In this document: piece by piece, positions 1 to 5,394 of the stretch
How the letters are laid out: each line of letters starts with the position of its first letter
Numbering within the stretch: position 1 is the first letter of the stretch
Assembly (NCBI GenBank): GCA_002498605.1
Contig: DAHY01000039.1
Span: forward strand, 1-6,010
From: Methanomassiliicoccaceae archaeon UBA404
GTDB lineage: Archaea > Thermoplasmatota > Thermoplasmata > Methanomassiliicoccales > Methanomethylophilaceae
Length of the DNA: 6,010 nt
Direction of reading: 5' to 3'
Made by a program: the position numbers and the translations under genes
Notes under the pieces: model-generated
What the model was told of the DNA's origin: nothing
What the model saw: only the letters and a program-made list of their open reading frames with translations
The model's database searches: none

Positions 1-75
1 AATCTGCGCGAGGCTACCACTTCTCATCACTTTCCGATTACGGCGCCCTGTTTTGAATTCTCTCCTTGTGACAGG

Positions 76-85
76 TTAAATATAT
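76..85 (+). promoter_or_regulatory. TATA-like box of crcB
   Basis: An AT-only stretch (TTAAATATAT) stands out in a GC-richer surround. Its centre is about 32 bases before the crcB ATG. With the usual archaeal spacing of roughly 25-27 bases, transcription would begin only a few bases before the ATG, giving a leaderless or very short-leader mRNA. This fits the absence of a Shine-Dalgarno sequence before the start. A leader this short leaves no room for a fluoride riboswitch, and I saw none in bases 1-112. Bases 1-75 show no gene that I can support. Confidence 0.5.
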
Positions 86-112
86 CTGTGCCGTCGCCGT
101 GCTGTTCCGATT

Positions 113-496
113 ATGTCCGAGGAAAATATATTGATTGCCGCATTATTCGTAGCCGTCGGCGGTGCGGTGGGAGCATTGTTAAGATTCGGCGCATACAGAA
201 TCATCGATTCCGCAACATTCCCGTGGGCCACCCTGTTCGTTAATGTTCTGGGTTGTTTTCTTGCGGCATTTTTGATGATCGGATACGGAAATATTATTCC
301 TTACGGTATGAAGAATTTTCTGTTCGTCGGATTGTTCGGAGCTTTTACAACCATGTCGGCCATGAGTCTCGACACATTGAACCTTATGTCGACGGGAGAA
401 TACGCCACGGCGACCGCCAACGTTGTTCTCAATGCCGGACTTTGCATACTCGGGGCAATCGGCGGAAGTATGACGGCAAACGCCCTTGCGGCCTGA
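113..496 (+). CDS. crcB: CrcB/Fluc-type fluoride ion channel
   Basis: This is a small four-helix membrane protein of 127 residues, the normal size for CrcB/Fluc. The family exports toxic fluoride passively across the cell membrane as an antiparallel dimer. Family marks seen: the N-terminal GGAVGALLR segment (residues 16-24, with Arg24), TLFVNVLGCF (40-49) with the pore-lining Asn at 44, and GLFGAFTTMSAMS (73-85), which corresponds to the GGxTTFSTFS region of helix 3. In that region both aromatic positions are Met (81 and 84) instead of the usual Phe pair. The ATG at 113 has no ribosome binding site but sits just past a TATA-like box, so it is probably translated leaderless. The gene converges on chlD with a 4-bp gap. 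Some prokaryotes carry two crcB genes acting as a heterodimer; a partner could lie outside the window. Confidence 0.9.
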   Translation: MSEENILIAALFVAVGGAVGALLRFGAYRIIDSATFPWATLFVNVLGCFLAAFLMIGYGNIIPYGMKNFLFVGLFGAFTTMSAMSLDTLNLMSTGEYATATANVVLNAGLCILGAIGGSMTANALAA

Positions 497-500
497 TCGG

Positions 501-1814
501 TCAGAACTTGTTCAAATCGGCAATGTCTATGTATCTGGCGTCAAGGAATCTTGCAAAATCTTTTGCATAAACGTCCCGTCCGCCGTATTTGTCTTTGCTT
601 GAATCTATAACCGTCCATTCTATGTTCGGATCTCTTGCCGTGGCCGCAATTTTTTCAAGTTCGCTCATGGGGTTGGAAGCGGAGAACATCGGCATGGTTG
701 CGTATCCGTCGGTGATGAATATGATGTAGCATTTCTCCCCGGGATGTTTTCTGAGATAATTGGTTGCGTAATCTTTGGCCAGAATCACGGCTTTGGCCAA
801 CGGCGTGGAACCTCCCGCGGGAGCCTGTTCCAGCACATCGCATATCAACTCAACCGATCTCGTGAAAGGCACGGTCACTTCCGCATACCTTTCTCTGAAT
901 GTTATCAGTGCCACCCTGTCTCTTTTCACGTAGCTTTCCATCAACATTGATCTTATGGCATTTTGGACGGGTTCCAGCATACCGCTGCTTACCAAAGAAC
1001 CGCTGATGTCTACGGCAAATATGAAAGACGAGGAACTTCTGCGGGCCCTTACTTTTTCCCGGATGTCCTGTTTTTCTATGTTTATACTCAATCCTCTGGA
1101 ATCTCTGTGGGTCTGATAAGGCGCCGCCGCCCTTATTGTGGCGTCGAAAGCCGGGTCTGCGGTTTTGCCCTTGGGTATTCTGAATCCCCTGTATCTTCCG
1201 GTATTCCGTCTGGATATCAGAGCTCTTTGGTTCTTTATGCCGGCAATTTCATGAAGCCGAAGAGTTTCTATTTCCTCTATTTCTTCAAGAAGATTTTTTG
1301 CCGTTTCGTAAATGTAACTGTAACGGACCCCGGGGTCGGTTTCCTCCGACTTCTCGGTTATGCTTTTGGGCAGAATCGGTTTGGGCCCCTCTTCCTCTTC
1401 CTCTTCGACTATTGGCATGATTACGGGCGTATCGTCTTCGGGTTCCACAAAAACCCGTTCTTCCTCTTCTTCGTTTTCCGTCTCGTTGGTTATTTTGACC
1501 ACGATTTCTTCGATGTCCTCCACGACGGTTACCCTTCTGTGGGAGAGACACAGTACCAGAGCTTCTGTTATGTGATTTTCCGAAACGGCCGTTTCGCCGT
1601 CCAGTGCCGCAAGGGCCCTGGCGGTTCTCGCAACTGATATGTCTCCGCGGTGTCCGCGAACATTCAGATCCTTGCATATTCCCACAATCGTTTCCACGTC
1701 TTCTTTGGTCAGAACCACGGACGGAAGAAGTTCTCTGGCACGTTGAATCGACTCTTTGATTTTTTTTGTCTTCTTCGTGATGGTGCGCTTTGGAGGTTTC
1801 AGGATTCTCTTCAA
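501..1814 (-). CDS. C-terminal half of ChlD: AAA+ lid, acidic linker and VWA domain
   Basis: This frame can be opened only from a TTG at 1814 (437 residues) with at best a weak GGA before it, so an independent start is doubtful. Residues from about 19 on match the AAA+ lid (RARELLPSV at 25-33, GHRGDI at 54-59). A linker with two long Glu runs follows (about 112-142). The VWA domain carries a complete MIDAS metal site: DISGS (269-273), Thr337 in GGSTPL, and Asp369 in FITDG. In Mg- and Co-chelatases this domain contacts the ChlI ring and the large subunit. The first 18 or so residues do not resemble the family and are probably not translated in this frame. The stop lies 4 bp from the crcB stop on the other strand. 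Confidence 0.75.
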   Translation of the reverse strand: MKRILKPPKRTITKKTKKIKESIQRARELLPSVVLTKEDVETIVGICKDLNVRGHRGDISVARTARALAALDGETAVSENHITEALVLCLSHRRVTVVEDIEEIVVKITNETENEEEEERVFVEPEDDTPVIMPIVEEEEEEGPKPILPKSITEKSEETDPGVRYSYIYETAKNLLEEIEEIETLRLHEIAGIKNQRALISRRNTGRYRGFRIPKGKTADPAFDATIRAAAPYQTHRDSRGLSINIEKQDIREKVRARRSSSSFIFAVDISGSLVSSGMLEPVQNAIRSMLMESYVKRDRVALITFRERYAEVTVPFTRSVELICDVLEQAPAGGSTPLAKAVILAKDYATNYLRKHPGEKCYIIFITDGYATMPMFSASNPMSELEKIAATARDPNIEWTVIDSSKDKYGGRDVYAKDFARFLDARYIDIADLNKF

Positions 1815-2379
1815 ATTCCATATTGGAGGATATTATCTCCATTCTGGCATCGAGTTCCAATTCCGGAATGATGGTGATACAGATATCGAATCGGTCCGAA
1901 ACACTGCCGGGAAGTTCTCTTTCCGCGGGATCCATGGTTGCAACCACGGATGTATTCACCGAAAATTCAGCGGAAACGTTCTCTCTTTCAATAAGAATTT
2001 TTCCTGTATCGACGGTTTCCAGCAACATATCCAGAATCTTGCCTTCCATCAGATTTACGTTATCCACGTATACCACGTTGCCGTCGGCTTTGCTCAGCAA
2101 ACCTCCGGATGCCACCGCACGGCCTTCTTTTATGGCGGCTTCGAAGTCAAGACCTCCGAACAGTTGATCGTCGGAAATGTTCGGCGGAACGTTTATGAGT
2201 TCTTTCTCCGAAGTGATATTGAAGAATGACCTTACAAGAACGCTTTTCGCGGTGCCCGGGGGTCCTTTGATCAAAATATTCTTTATGTTATTGTCCACGG
2301 CCATGCACATTAAGGCCTTCTTTGCCGGTTCCATGCCGATTACGGCAGAAAACGGAAGACTCAGAATTCCTTCAGACAT
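501..2379 (-). CDS. chlD: ChlD/BchD-like chelatase subunit (AAA+ plus VWA), interrupted by a frame change
   Basis: Two same-strand reading frames together make one ChlD-type protein. Dropping a single A from the A8 run at 1767-1760 joins them into 625 residues, a typical ChlD length. Domain order: AAA+ core (about 1-185), AAA+ lid with GHRGDI (about 207-285), a very acidic Glu- and Pro-rich linker (about 295-350), and a C-terminal VWA domain (about 450-625). The joined lid aligns without gaps to the neighbouring ChlI. In the family, ChlD is the platform that couples the ChlI ATPase ring to the large porphyrin/corrin-binding subunit. The ATG at 2379 overlaps the end of chlI by 19 bp and has GAGGGG about 10 bases upstream, so translation is probably coupled. 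Cobalt is the likeliest metal in an archaeon, but sequence does not fix it. The frame change could be a homopolymer error, a real mutation, or recoding. Confidence 0.85.
1285..2379 (-). CDS. N-terminal AAA+ half of ChlD as it reads in the raw frame
   Basis: Read literally, this frame gives 364 residues, but only about the first 206 resemble ChlD. Seen: Walker A GPPGTAKS (39-46), a Walker B-like VVYVDNVNL (102-110) in which the usual Glu after Asp is Asn, and a sensor/arginine-finger stretch ending in SDRFD (161-165). An intact Walker A with a weakened Walker B fits the family view that the D subunit binds nucleotide but hydrolyses it poorly. After the A8 run the frame yields about 158 Arg-, Gly- and Asn-rich residues with no recognisable domain, while the VWA frame carries the true continuation. 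That tail is most likely the other frame of the same gene. If no correction occurs in the cell, this truncated, ChlI-like product is what would be made. Confidence 0.5.
   Translation of the reverse strand: MSEGILSLPFSAVIGMEPAKKALMCMAVDNNIKNILIKGPPGTAKSVLVRSFFNITSEKELINVPPNISDDQLFGGLDFEAAIKEGRAVASGGLLSKADGNVVYVDNVNLMEGKILDMLLETVDTGKILIERENVSAEFSVNTSVVATMDPAERELPGSVSDRFDICITIIPELELDARMEIISSNMEFEENPETSKAHHHEEDKKNQRVDSTCQRTSSVRGSDQRRRGNDCGNMQGSECSRTPRRHISCENRQGPCGTGRRNGRFGKSHNRSSGTVSLPQKGNRRGGHRRNRGQNNQRDGKRRRGRTGFCGTRRRYARNHANSRRGRGRGAQTDSAQKHNREVGGNRPRGPLQLHLRNGKKSS
1760..1767 (-). other. A8 homopolymer at the chlD frame change
   Basis: On the sense strand the sequence is GAC followed by eight A and then TCAAAGAG. 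Upstream of the run the AAA+ frame reads HHEED-K-K; with seven A it would continue as I-K-E-S-I-Q-R-A-R, matching the ChlI lid residue for residue with no gap. Loss of one A by RNA polymerase slippage, a +1 (or -2) ribosomal shift, or correction of a sequencing error would all restore the 625-residue protein. I see no Shine-Dalgarno stimulator just before the run and no clear downstream hairpin. The exact crossover could in principle lie anywhere between 1814 and 1760, but this is the most economical place. Confidence 0.7.
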
Positions 2380-3392
2380 GCTCTGAGAGCCCCTCTGTCC
2401 AACCCTGTTTTCTCAAAGGGTTTCTTCTTGACACGATGGGTCAGAACCATGGGAGCCACAACTCTGAAATCGTCCCGGTCCACCTCGTCTTTTCCTTCGA
2501 AGGCGGCGTTGGCTCTGGCGGCTCTTATCATGGTTATGTCGGCTCTGTGACCTTCCATATTGAAATTGATTGCGACGTTTGCGGCAACCTTGACCATGTT
2601 TTCGCTGACCTTGACGTCCAACAGTCTTTCTCTGGCACTGACAATTTTATTGCGCAGTTCTTCGGTTTGTTCACGGTATTTTTCTATAAAGGCTTCCGGG
2701 TTTGCGTCATATTCCAATCTGCGCATTACCACTTCCGTTCTGGATGTTACATAAACATCGCCGACCACATCGACACACAATCCGAATCTGTCCAGAAGCT
2801 GCGGTCTCAGCTCTCCTTCTTCGGGGTTCATGGAACCCACAAGAATGAATTTGGAGGGATGCGAGAACGAAACACCTTCTCTTTCCACGTAGTTCGTGCC
2901 CATGGCCGCCGAATCCAGAAGAAGATCCACAATGTGGTCTTCAAGCAGATTCACTTCGTCAACGTAAAGCATGTTGCGGTTTGCCTGTGCAAGAACACCG
3001 GGCTCGAATTTCTTTTTGCCTGTTTGCAGAACATGTTCCAGATCCAATGTTCCGGCAATTCGGTCTTCGGTTGCGCTCAGCGGAAGTTCCACGACTCTTA
3101 TCGAGGTCACTCCGACTTTCAAGTCCTCGCCGGCTTCGATTCGTTCTTTGCAGTCCGAACACAATTGCTCCGGACGCGAAGGATCGCATCTGAATCTGCA
3201 ACCTTCCACATAATCGATTTCAGGTAAAATACTGGCAAGAGACCGTACCGCAGTGGATTTGGCGGTTCCTTTTTCGCCTCTTATCAGCGCGCCTCCGATG
3301 CCGGGATCTATGATATTGAGGATAAGTGCCCTCTTCATCTCCTCCTGCTCTACTATGGCGACAAAGGGGAACATCTGTTCTTTGGCTTTCAT
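2361..3392 (-). CDS. chlI: ChlI/BchI-like AAA+ chelatase ATPase subunit
   Basis: This 343-residue protein is close to the usual ChlI length. ChlI hexamers hydrolyse ATP to drive metal insertion into a tetrapyrrole by a large CobN/BchH-type subunit, in the cytoplasm. Seen: Walker A GEKGTAKS (39-46), an intact Walker B MLYVDEVN (141-148), sensor-1 region GSMNPEEGEL (186-195), arginine finger in LLDRF (199-203), and a lid with GHRADI near the C-terminus. Four cysteines in a CX3C-X8-CX2C pattern (65, 69, 78, 81) could bind a metal; similar cysteines occur in many ChlI proteins. The ATG at 3392 lies a few bases past the predicted transcription start and has no SD, suggesting leaderless translation. 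It is first in the operon, and its TGA overlaps the chlD start by 19 bp. No large chelatase subunit is in the window, so the metal (cobalt favoured) is inferred. Confidence 0.92.
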   Translation of the reverse strand: MKAKEQMFPFVAIVEQEEMKRALILNIIDPGIGGALIRGEKGTAKSTAVRSLASILPEIDYVEGCRFRCDPSRPEQLCSDCKERIEAGEDLKVGVTSIRVVELPLSATEDRIAGTLDLEHVLQTGKKKFEPGVLAQANRNMLYVDEVNLLEDHIVDLLLDSAAMGTNYVEREGVSFSHPSKFILVGSMNPEEGELRPQLLDRFGLCVDVVGDVYVTSRTEVVMRRLEYDANPEAFIEKYREQTEELRNKIVSARERLLDVKVSENMVKVAANVAINFNMEGHRADITMIRAARANAAFEGKDEVDRDDFRVVAPMVLTHRVKKKPFEKTGLDRGALRACLKEF

Positions 3393-3418
3393 AATAACAC
3401 AGCATAATTCATTATAAC

Positions 3419-3430
3419 TATTAATTTAAT
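3419..3430 (-). promoter_or_regulatory. TATA-like box of the chlI-chlD operon
   Basis: On the minus strand the sequence ATTAAATTAATA reads toward chlI. Its centre lies about 32 bases before the chlI ATG, so normal archaeal spacing puts the transcription start within roughly 5 bases of the start codon. A second AT motif, GTTATAAT, is nearer the gene but would place the start inside the coding region, so it is less likely to be the TATA box. Confidence 0.5.
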
Positions 3431-3534
3431 TCTGATTATATCCGACGATTATCTGCAAATATACGGAACCCTGATTCCCGATTGTTGTGAACTGACAGCG
3501 CATTCCTTATGAATTTCGCGGAAGCAACTGACAA

Positions 3535-3546
3535 GTTATATTATAT
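3535..3546 (+). promoter_or_regulatory. TATA-like box of the purP cluster
   Basis: GTTATATTATAT lies about 37 bases before the purP GTG. Usual archaeal spacing puts the transcription start near 3565, leaving a leader of about a dozen bases that just includes the SD sequence at 3566-3571. The purine-containing GACAAG directly upstream is where a TFB recognition element would sit. Confidence 0.5.
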
Positions 3547-3565
3547 GGGACGGATTACGGAATAA

Positions 3566-3571
3566 AGAGGG
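3566..3571 (+). promoter_or_regulatory. Ribosome binding site that supports the purP GTG start
   Basis: AGAGGG ends five bases before GTG 3577. It supports this GTG as the start, and the protein then begins with the expected N-terminal length before the GSHSALD motif. Confidence 0.6.
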
Positions 3572-3576
3572 TTAAA

Positions 3577-4734
3577 GTGATTGACAGGGATACGGTATTG
3601 AGGAACCTGGAAAAATACGACCTCAGCAAGGCTGAGATCGGGGTTATCGGGTCTCATTCCGCCTTGGATACCTGTGACGGGGCGGTCTCCGAAGGTTTCA
3701 AAACCGTTGCAGTATGCCAGAAAGGCAGGGACAGGACTTTTAAAAATTATTTCAAAGCACAAAGGAACGCCGACGGAGAAGTCGTCAGAGGAGTGGTCGA
3801 CGATACAATCGTGTTGGATAAATTCAAACACATTCTCAGGCCTGAAATTCAAAAAGACATAATGTCCAGAAACATCCTTTTCGTTCCGAACAGATCATTG
3901 GTGGCTTACTGCGGTATCGATGCCATCGAAGATGAATTTGCCGTTCCCATGGTCGGCAGCAGAAATCTTCTCAGATCCGAAGAAAGAGGGGACGAAAAAG
4001 ATTATTACTGGATTCTTGAAAAAGCGGGACTGCCGTACCCGAAGAAAGTCGAAAAACCCGAAGACATAGACGGATTGACCATTGTCAAGGTTCATCACAA
4101 AGAGAAGAAGCTGGAAAGAGGTTTCTTCACCGTCAAAGATTACGATCAATTCGTATCCAAATCCAATGAACTGATCAGCCAGGGCGTCATTGAAAAAGAT
4201 TTCATTAAGGAGGCCAGGATGGAGGAGTACATCATCGGCCCCGTATTCAATCTGGATTTCTTCTACTCCCCGTTGGAGGAGAAGGGAGAAAAATTGGAAT
4301 TTATGGGGGTCGACTGGAGATTCGAAAGCTCTTTGGACGGATATGCCAGACTTCCCGGAAAACAGCAGGTGGAACTGGAAGAGATGGGAATTATCCCCGA
4401 ATACACCGTATGCGGGCATAACTCCGCAACACTCAGAGAATCCCTTTTGGACAAAGCATTCGGACTGGCGGAGAAATATATCGAAGCCACCAAGAAATAC
4501 TACGATCCCGGTATAATCGGACCCTTCTGTCTGCAGACCTGCGTCGACAAGGATCTCAACTTCAAGATATACGACGTGGCCCCCCGTATCGGAGGCGGAA
4601 CGAACGTTCACATGTCCGTCGGACACCCTTACGGAAACACTCTCTGGAGAAAGGAAATGAGCACCGGCAGAAGATTGGCCATGGAAATAAGGCGTGCCAT
4701 CGAACAAGAACGCATTGAAGAAATTATTACCTGA
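3577..4734 (+). CDS. purP: PurP-type FAICAR synthetase, ATP-grasp family
   Basis: PurP joins formate to AICAR with ATP to give FAICAR, the step before IMP closure in archaeal purine synthesis; it is cytoplasmic. The 385-residue protein is slightly longer than characterised PurP (about 360). Seen: N-terminal GSHSALD (25-31), EEYIIGPVFNLDFFYSPL (216-233), the GVDWRFES stretch (244-251), CGHNSATLRESLL (279-291), GPFCLQ (315-320), APRIGGGTN (335-343) and the family's MSTGRR segment with a C-terminal IIT. The start is GTG with a good SD. The oddity is the ATP-grasp loop: where I expect a glycine-rich HGAKGGRGYF-like sequence, this protein has HHKEKKLERGFF (173-184), with the paired glycines lost and a charged insert. 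It could therefore be a divergent PurP or a paralogue of different function, which exists in some archaea. It is followed at 9 bp by the membrane-protein gene. Confidence 0.88.
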   Translation: MIDRDTVLRNLEKYDLSKAEIGVIGSHSALDTCDGAVSEGFKTVAVCQKGRDRTFKNYFKAQRNADGEVVRGVVDDTIVLDKFKHILRPEIQKDIMSRNILFVPNRSLVAYCGIDAIEDEFAVPMVGSRNLLRSEERGDEKDYYWILEKAGLPYPKKVEKPEDIDGLTIVKVHHKEKKLERGFFTVKDYDQFVSKSNELISQGVIEKDFIKEARMEEYIIGPVFNLDFFYSPLEEKGEKLEFMGVDWRFESSLDGYARLPGKQQVELEEMGIIPEYTVCGHNSATLRESLLDKAFGLAEKYIEATKKYYDPGIIGPFCLQTCVDKDLNFKIYDVAPRIGGGTNVHMSVGHPYGNTLWRKEMSTGRRLAMEIRRAIEQERIEEIIT

Positions 4735-4737
4735 GGT
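4733..4737 (+). promoter_or_regulatory. Ribosome binding site overlapping the purP stop codon
   Basis: GAGGT shares two bases with the purP TGA (4732-4734) and ends six bases before the ATG at 4744. It fixes that start and suggests translation of the second gene is coupled to purP. Confidence 0.65.
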
Positions 4738-4743
4738 AATTAC

Positions 4744-5394
4744 ATGATTAACAAACGAACTGTACTTTCCGTCATTCTGATTGCCGCTATCGCAATTCCC
4801 GTTATGTCGGTATTTTATGTCGAAGAAGCCGAGGCCGCCTCGACGTACCTTGAGATGGACACCGGCTCCCTGGATATAGGAAGCTTCGATACCAGAAATG
4901 CCGGCGATGTGAAAATCACAATAAAGAACAACACGGAGAATGAAGTTTCGGTCAGAGTGTGGATGACTTATCAGAATAAAACCGATGTTATCGAAGAAAC
5001 CACCATAACAGTGCCTGCGGAAGATAAGGCTGTTGCGGTTCTGAACGTTAAGTTTGATAACCAGGGCGCCAAGAATCTGACCATATGGGCAGAATCCGAA
5101 GATGCGTCCTTCTATGACGGCAGCATTAAAAGTTCCGTAGGACACAACTTTACGTTGGAAGTCAGTCAGTCCATATGGTCGAACGCTACGACTTACATTG
5201 CCATCGTTGCAATTGTGATTATTATCGCAGTAGCAATATATATCAAACACCGCAGTGCTCCCAAGGCCGAGCCGGGAATCACGTTCACCGAGTTGGAAGA
5301 ACAGAGGAAATCTCAGCGCAAAGGTGTTGAATCTTCCAAAGCTCCTTCGGCCGAAAGAAAGAAATACGAAGGCGGCAAGCGCAAAAACAGATGA
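4744..5394 (+). CDS. Membrane-anchored extracellular protein of unknown function
   Basis: I do not recognise a named family. The 216-residue protein has the layout of a type I membrane protein. It has a short basic start and a hydrophobic N-terminal segment (about 7-24) with a plausible signal cleavage near AEAAS (29-33). A beta-rich ectodomain follows (about 34-148), with alternating hydrophobics such as VKITIKN and VSVRVWMTY that suggest one Ig-like, NEW3- or CARDB-like sandwich. Next come a single transmembrane helix (about 150-167) and a strongly basic, Lys/Arg/Ser-rich cytoplasmic tail of about 49 residues. Five N-glycosylation sequons lie in the ectodomain (Asn 62, 78, 111, 135, 147), fitting an archaeal surface glycoprotein. 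The start is set by a good SD overlapping the purP stop, and the stop overlaps the next ATG (ATGA). No link to purine or lipoate metabolism is evident. Confidence 0.8.
   Translation: MINKRTVLSVILIAAIAIPVMSVFYVEEAEAASTYLEMDTGSLDIGSFDTRNAGDVKITIKNNTENEVSVRVWMTYQNKTDVIEETTITVPAEDKAVAVLNVKFDNQGAKNLTIWAESEDASFYDGSIKSSVGHNFTLEVSQSIWSNATTYIAIVAIVIIIAVAIYIKHRSAPKAEPGITFTELEEQRKSQRKGVESSKAPSAERKKYEGGKRKNR

Larger units (their letters stand above)
3393..3576. promoter_or_regulatory. Divergent intergenic region between chlI and purP
   Basis: This 184-bp, AT-rich region separates the two divergent transcription units and is the only sizeable non-coding stretch after crcB. It holds a TATA-like box facing each way, about 105 bp apart. 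An 8-bp direct repeat, AACTGACA, occurs at 3490-3497 and 3526-3533; the second copy ends one base before the purP TATA-like box. A transcription factor could use the repeat, but two copies of an 8-mer in a region this size are not far from chance. I see no small gene or structured RNA here. Confidence 0.5.

Noticed and set aside
24..30. GTGATGA on the minus strand, matching an archaeal C box, possibly the start of a C/D box sRNA running off the window.
   Set aside because: It is only a seven-base match with no D box or paired motif inside the window.
3..56. A short open frame on the plus strand ending in TGA, possibly the tail of an upstream gene.
   Set aside because: Only 17 codons are visible with no recognisable motif, and other frames are open over the same bases.
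1..112. Possible fluoride riboswitch ahead of crcB.
   Set aside because: I could not match the conserved riboswitch stems, and the TATA-like position implies an almost absent leader.
963..1637. A 224-codon plus-strand open frame opposite chlD.
   Set aside because: Composition is aromatic-heavy and low in complexity (the reverse of Glu/Lys-rich coding), there is no family resemblance, and chlD on the other strand is solid.
1285..1759. An Arg/Gly-rich tail encoded by the continued AAA+ frame past the A8 run, possibly an RNA-binding extension.
   Set aside because: The same bases encode the conserved lid and acidic linker in the other frame; the basic, Arg-rich composition follows from shifting Glu-rich codons.
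2322..3227. A 301-codon plus-strand open frame opposite chlI.
   Set aside because: It is the shadow of chlI; chlI has full AAA+ motifs and this frame has none.
3895..5250. A 451-codon open frame on the minus strand opposite purP and the membrane-protein gene.
   Set aside because: It is antisense to well-supported genes, has no recognisable domain, and is Phe/Gly/His-rich as expected from reading purine-rich coding sequence backwards.
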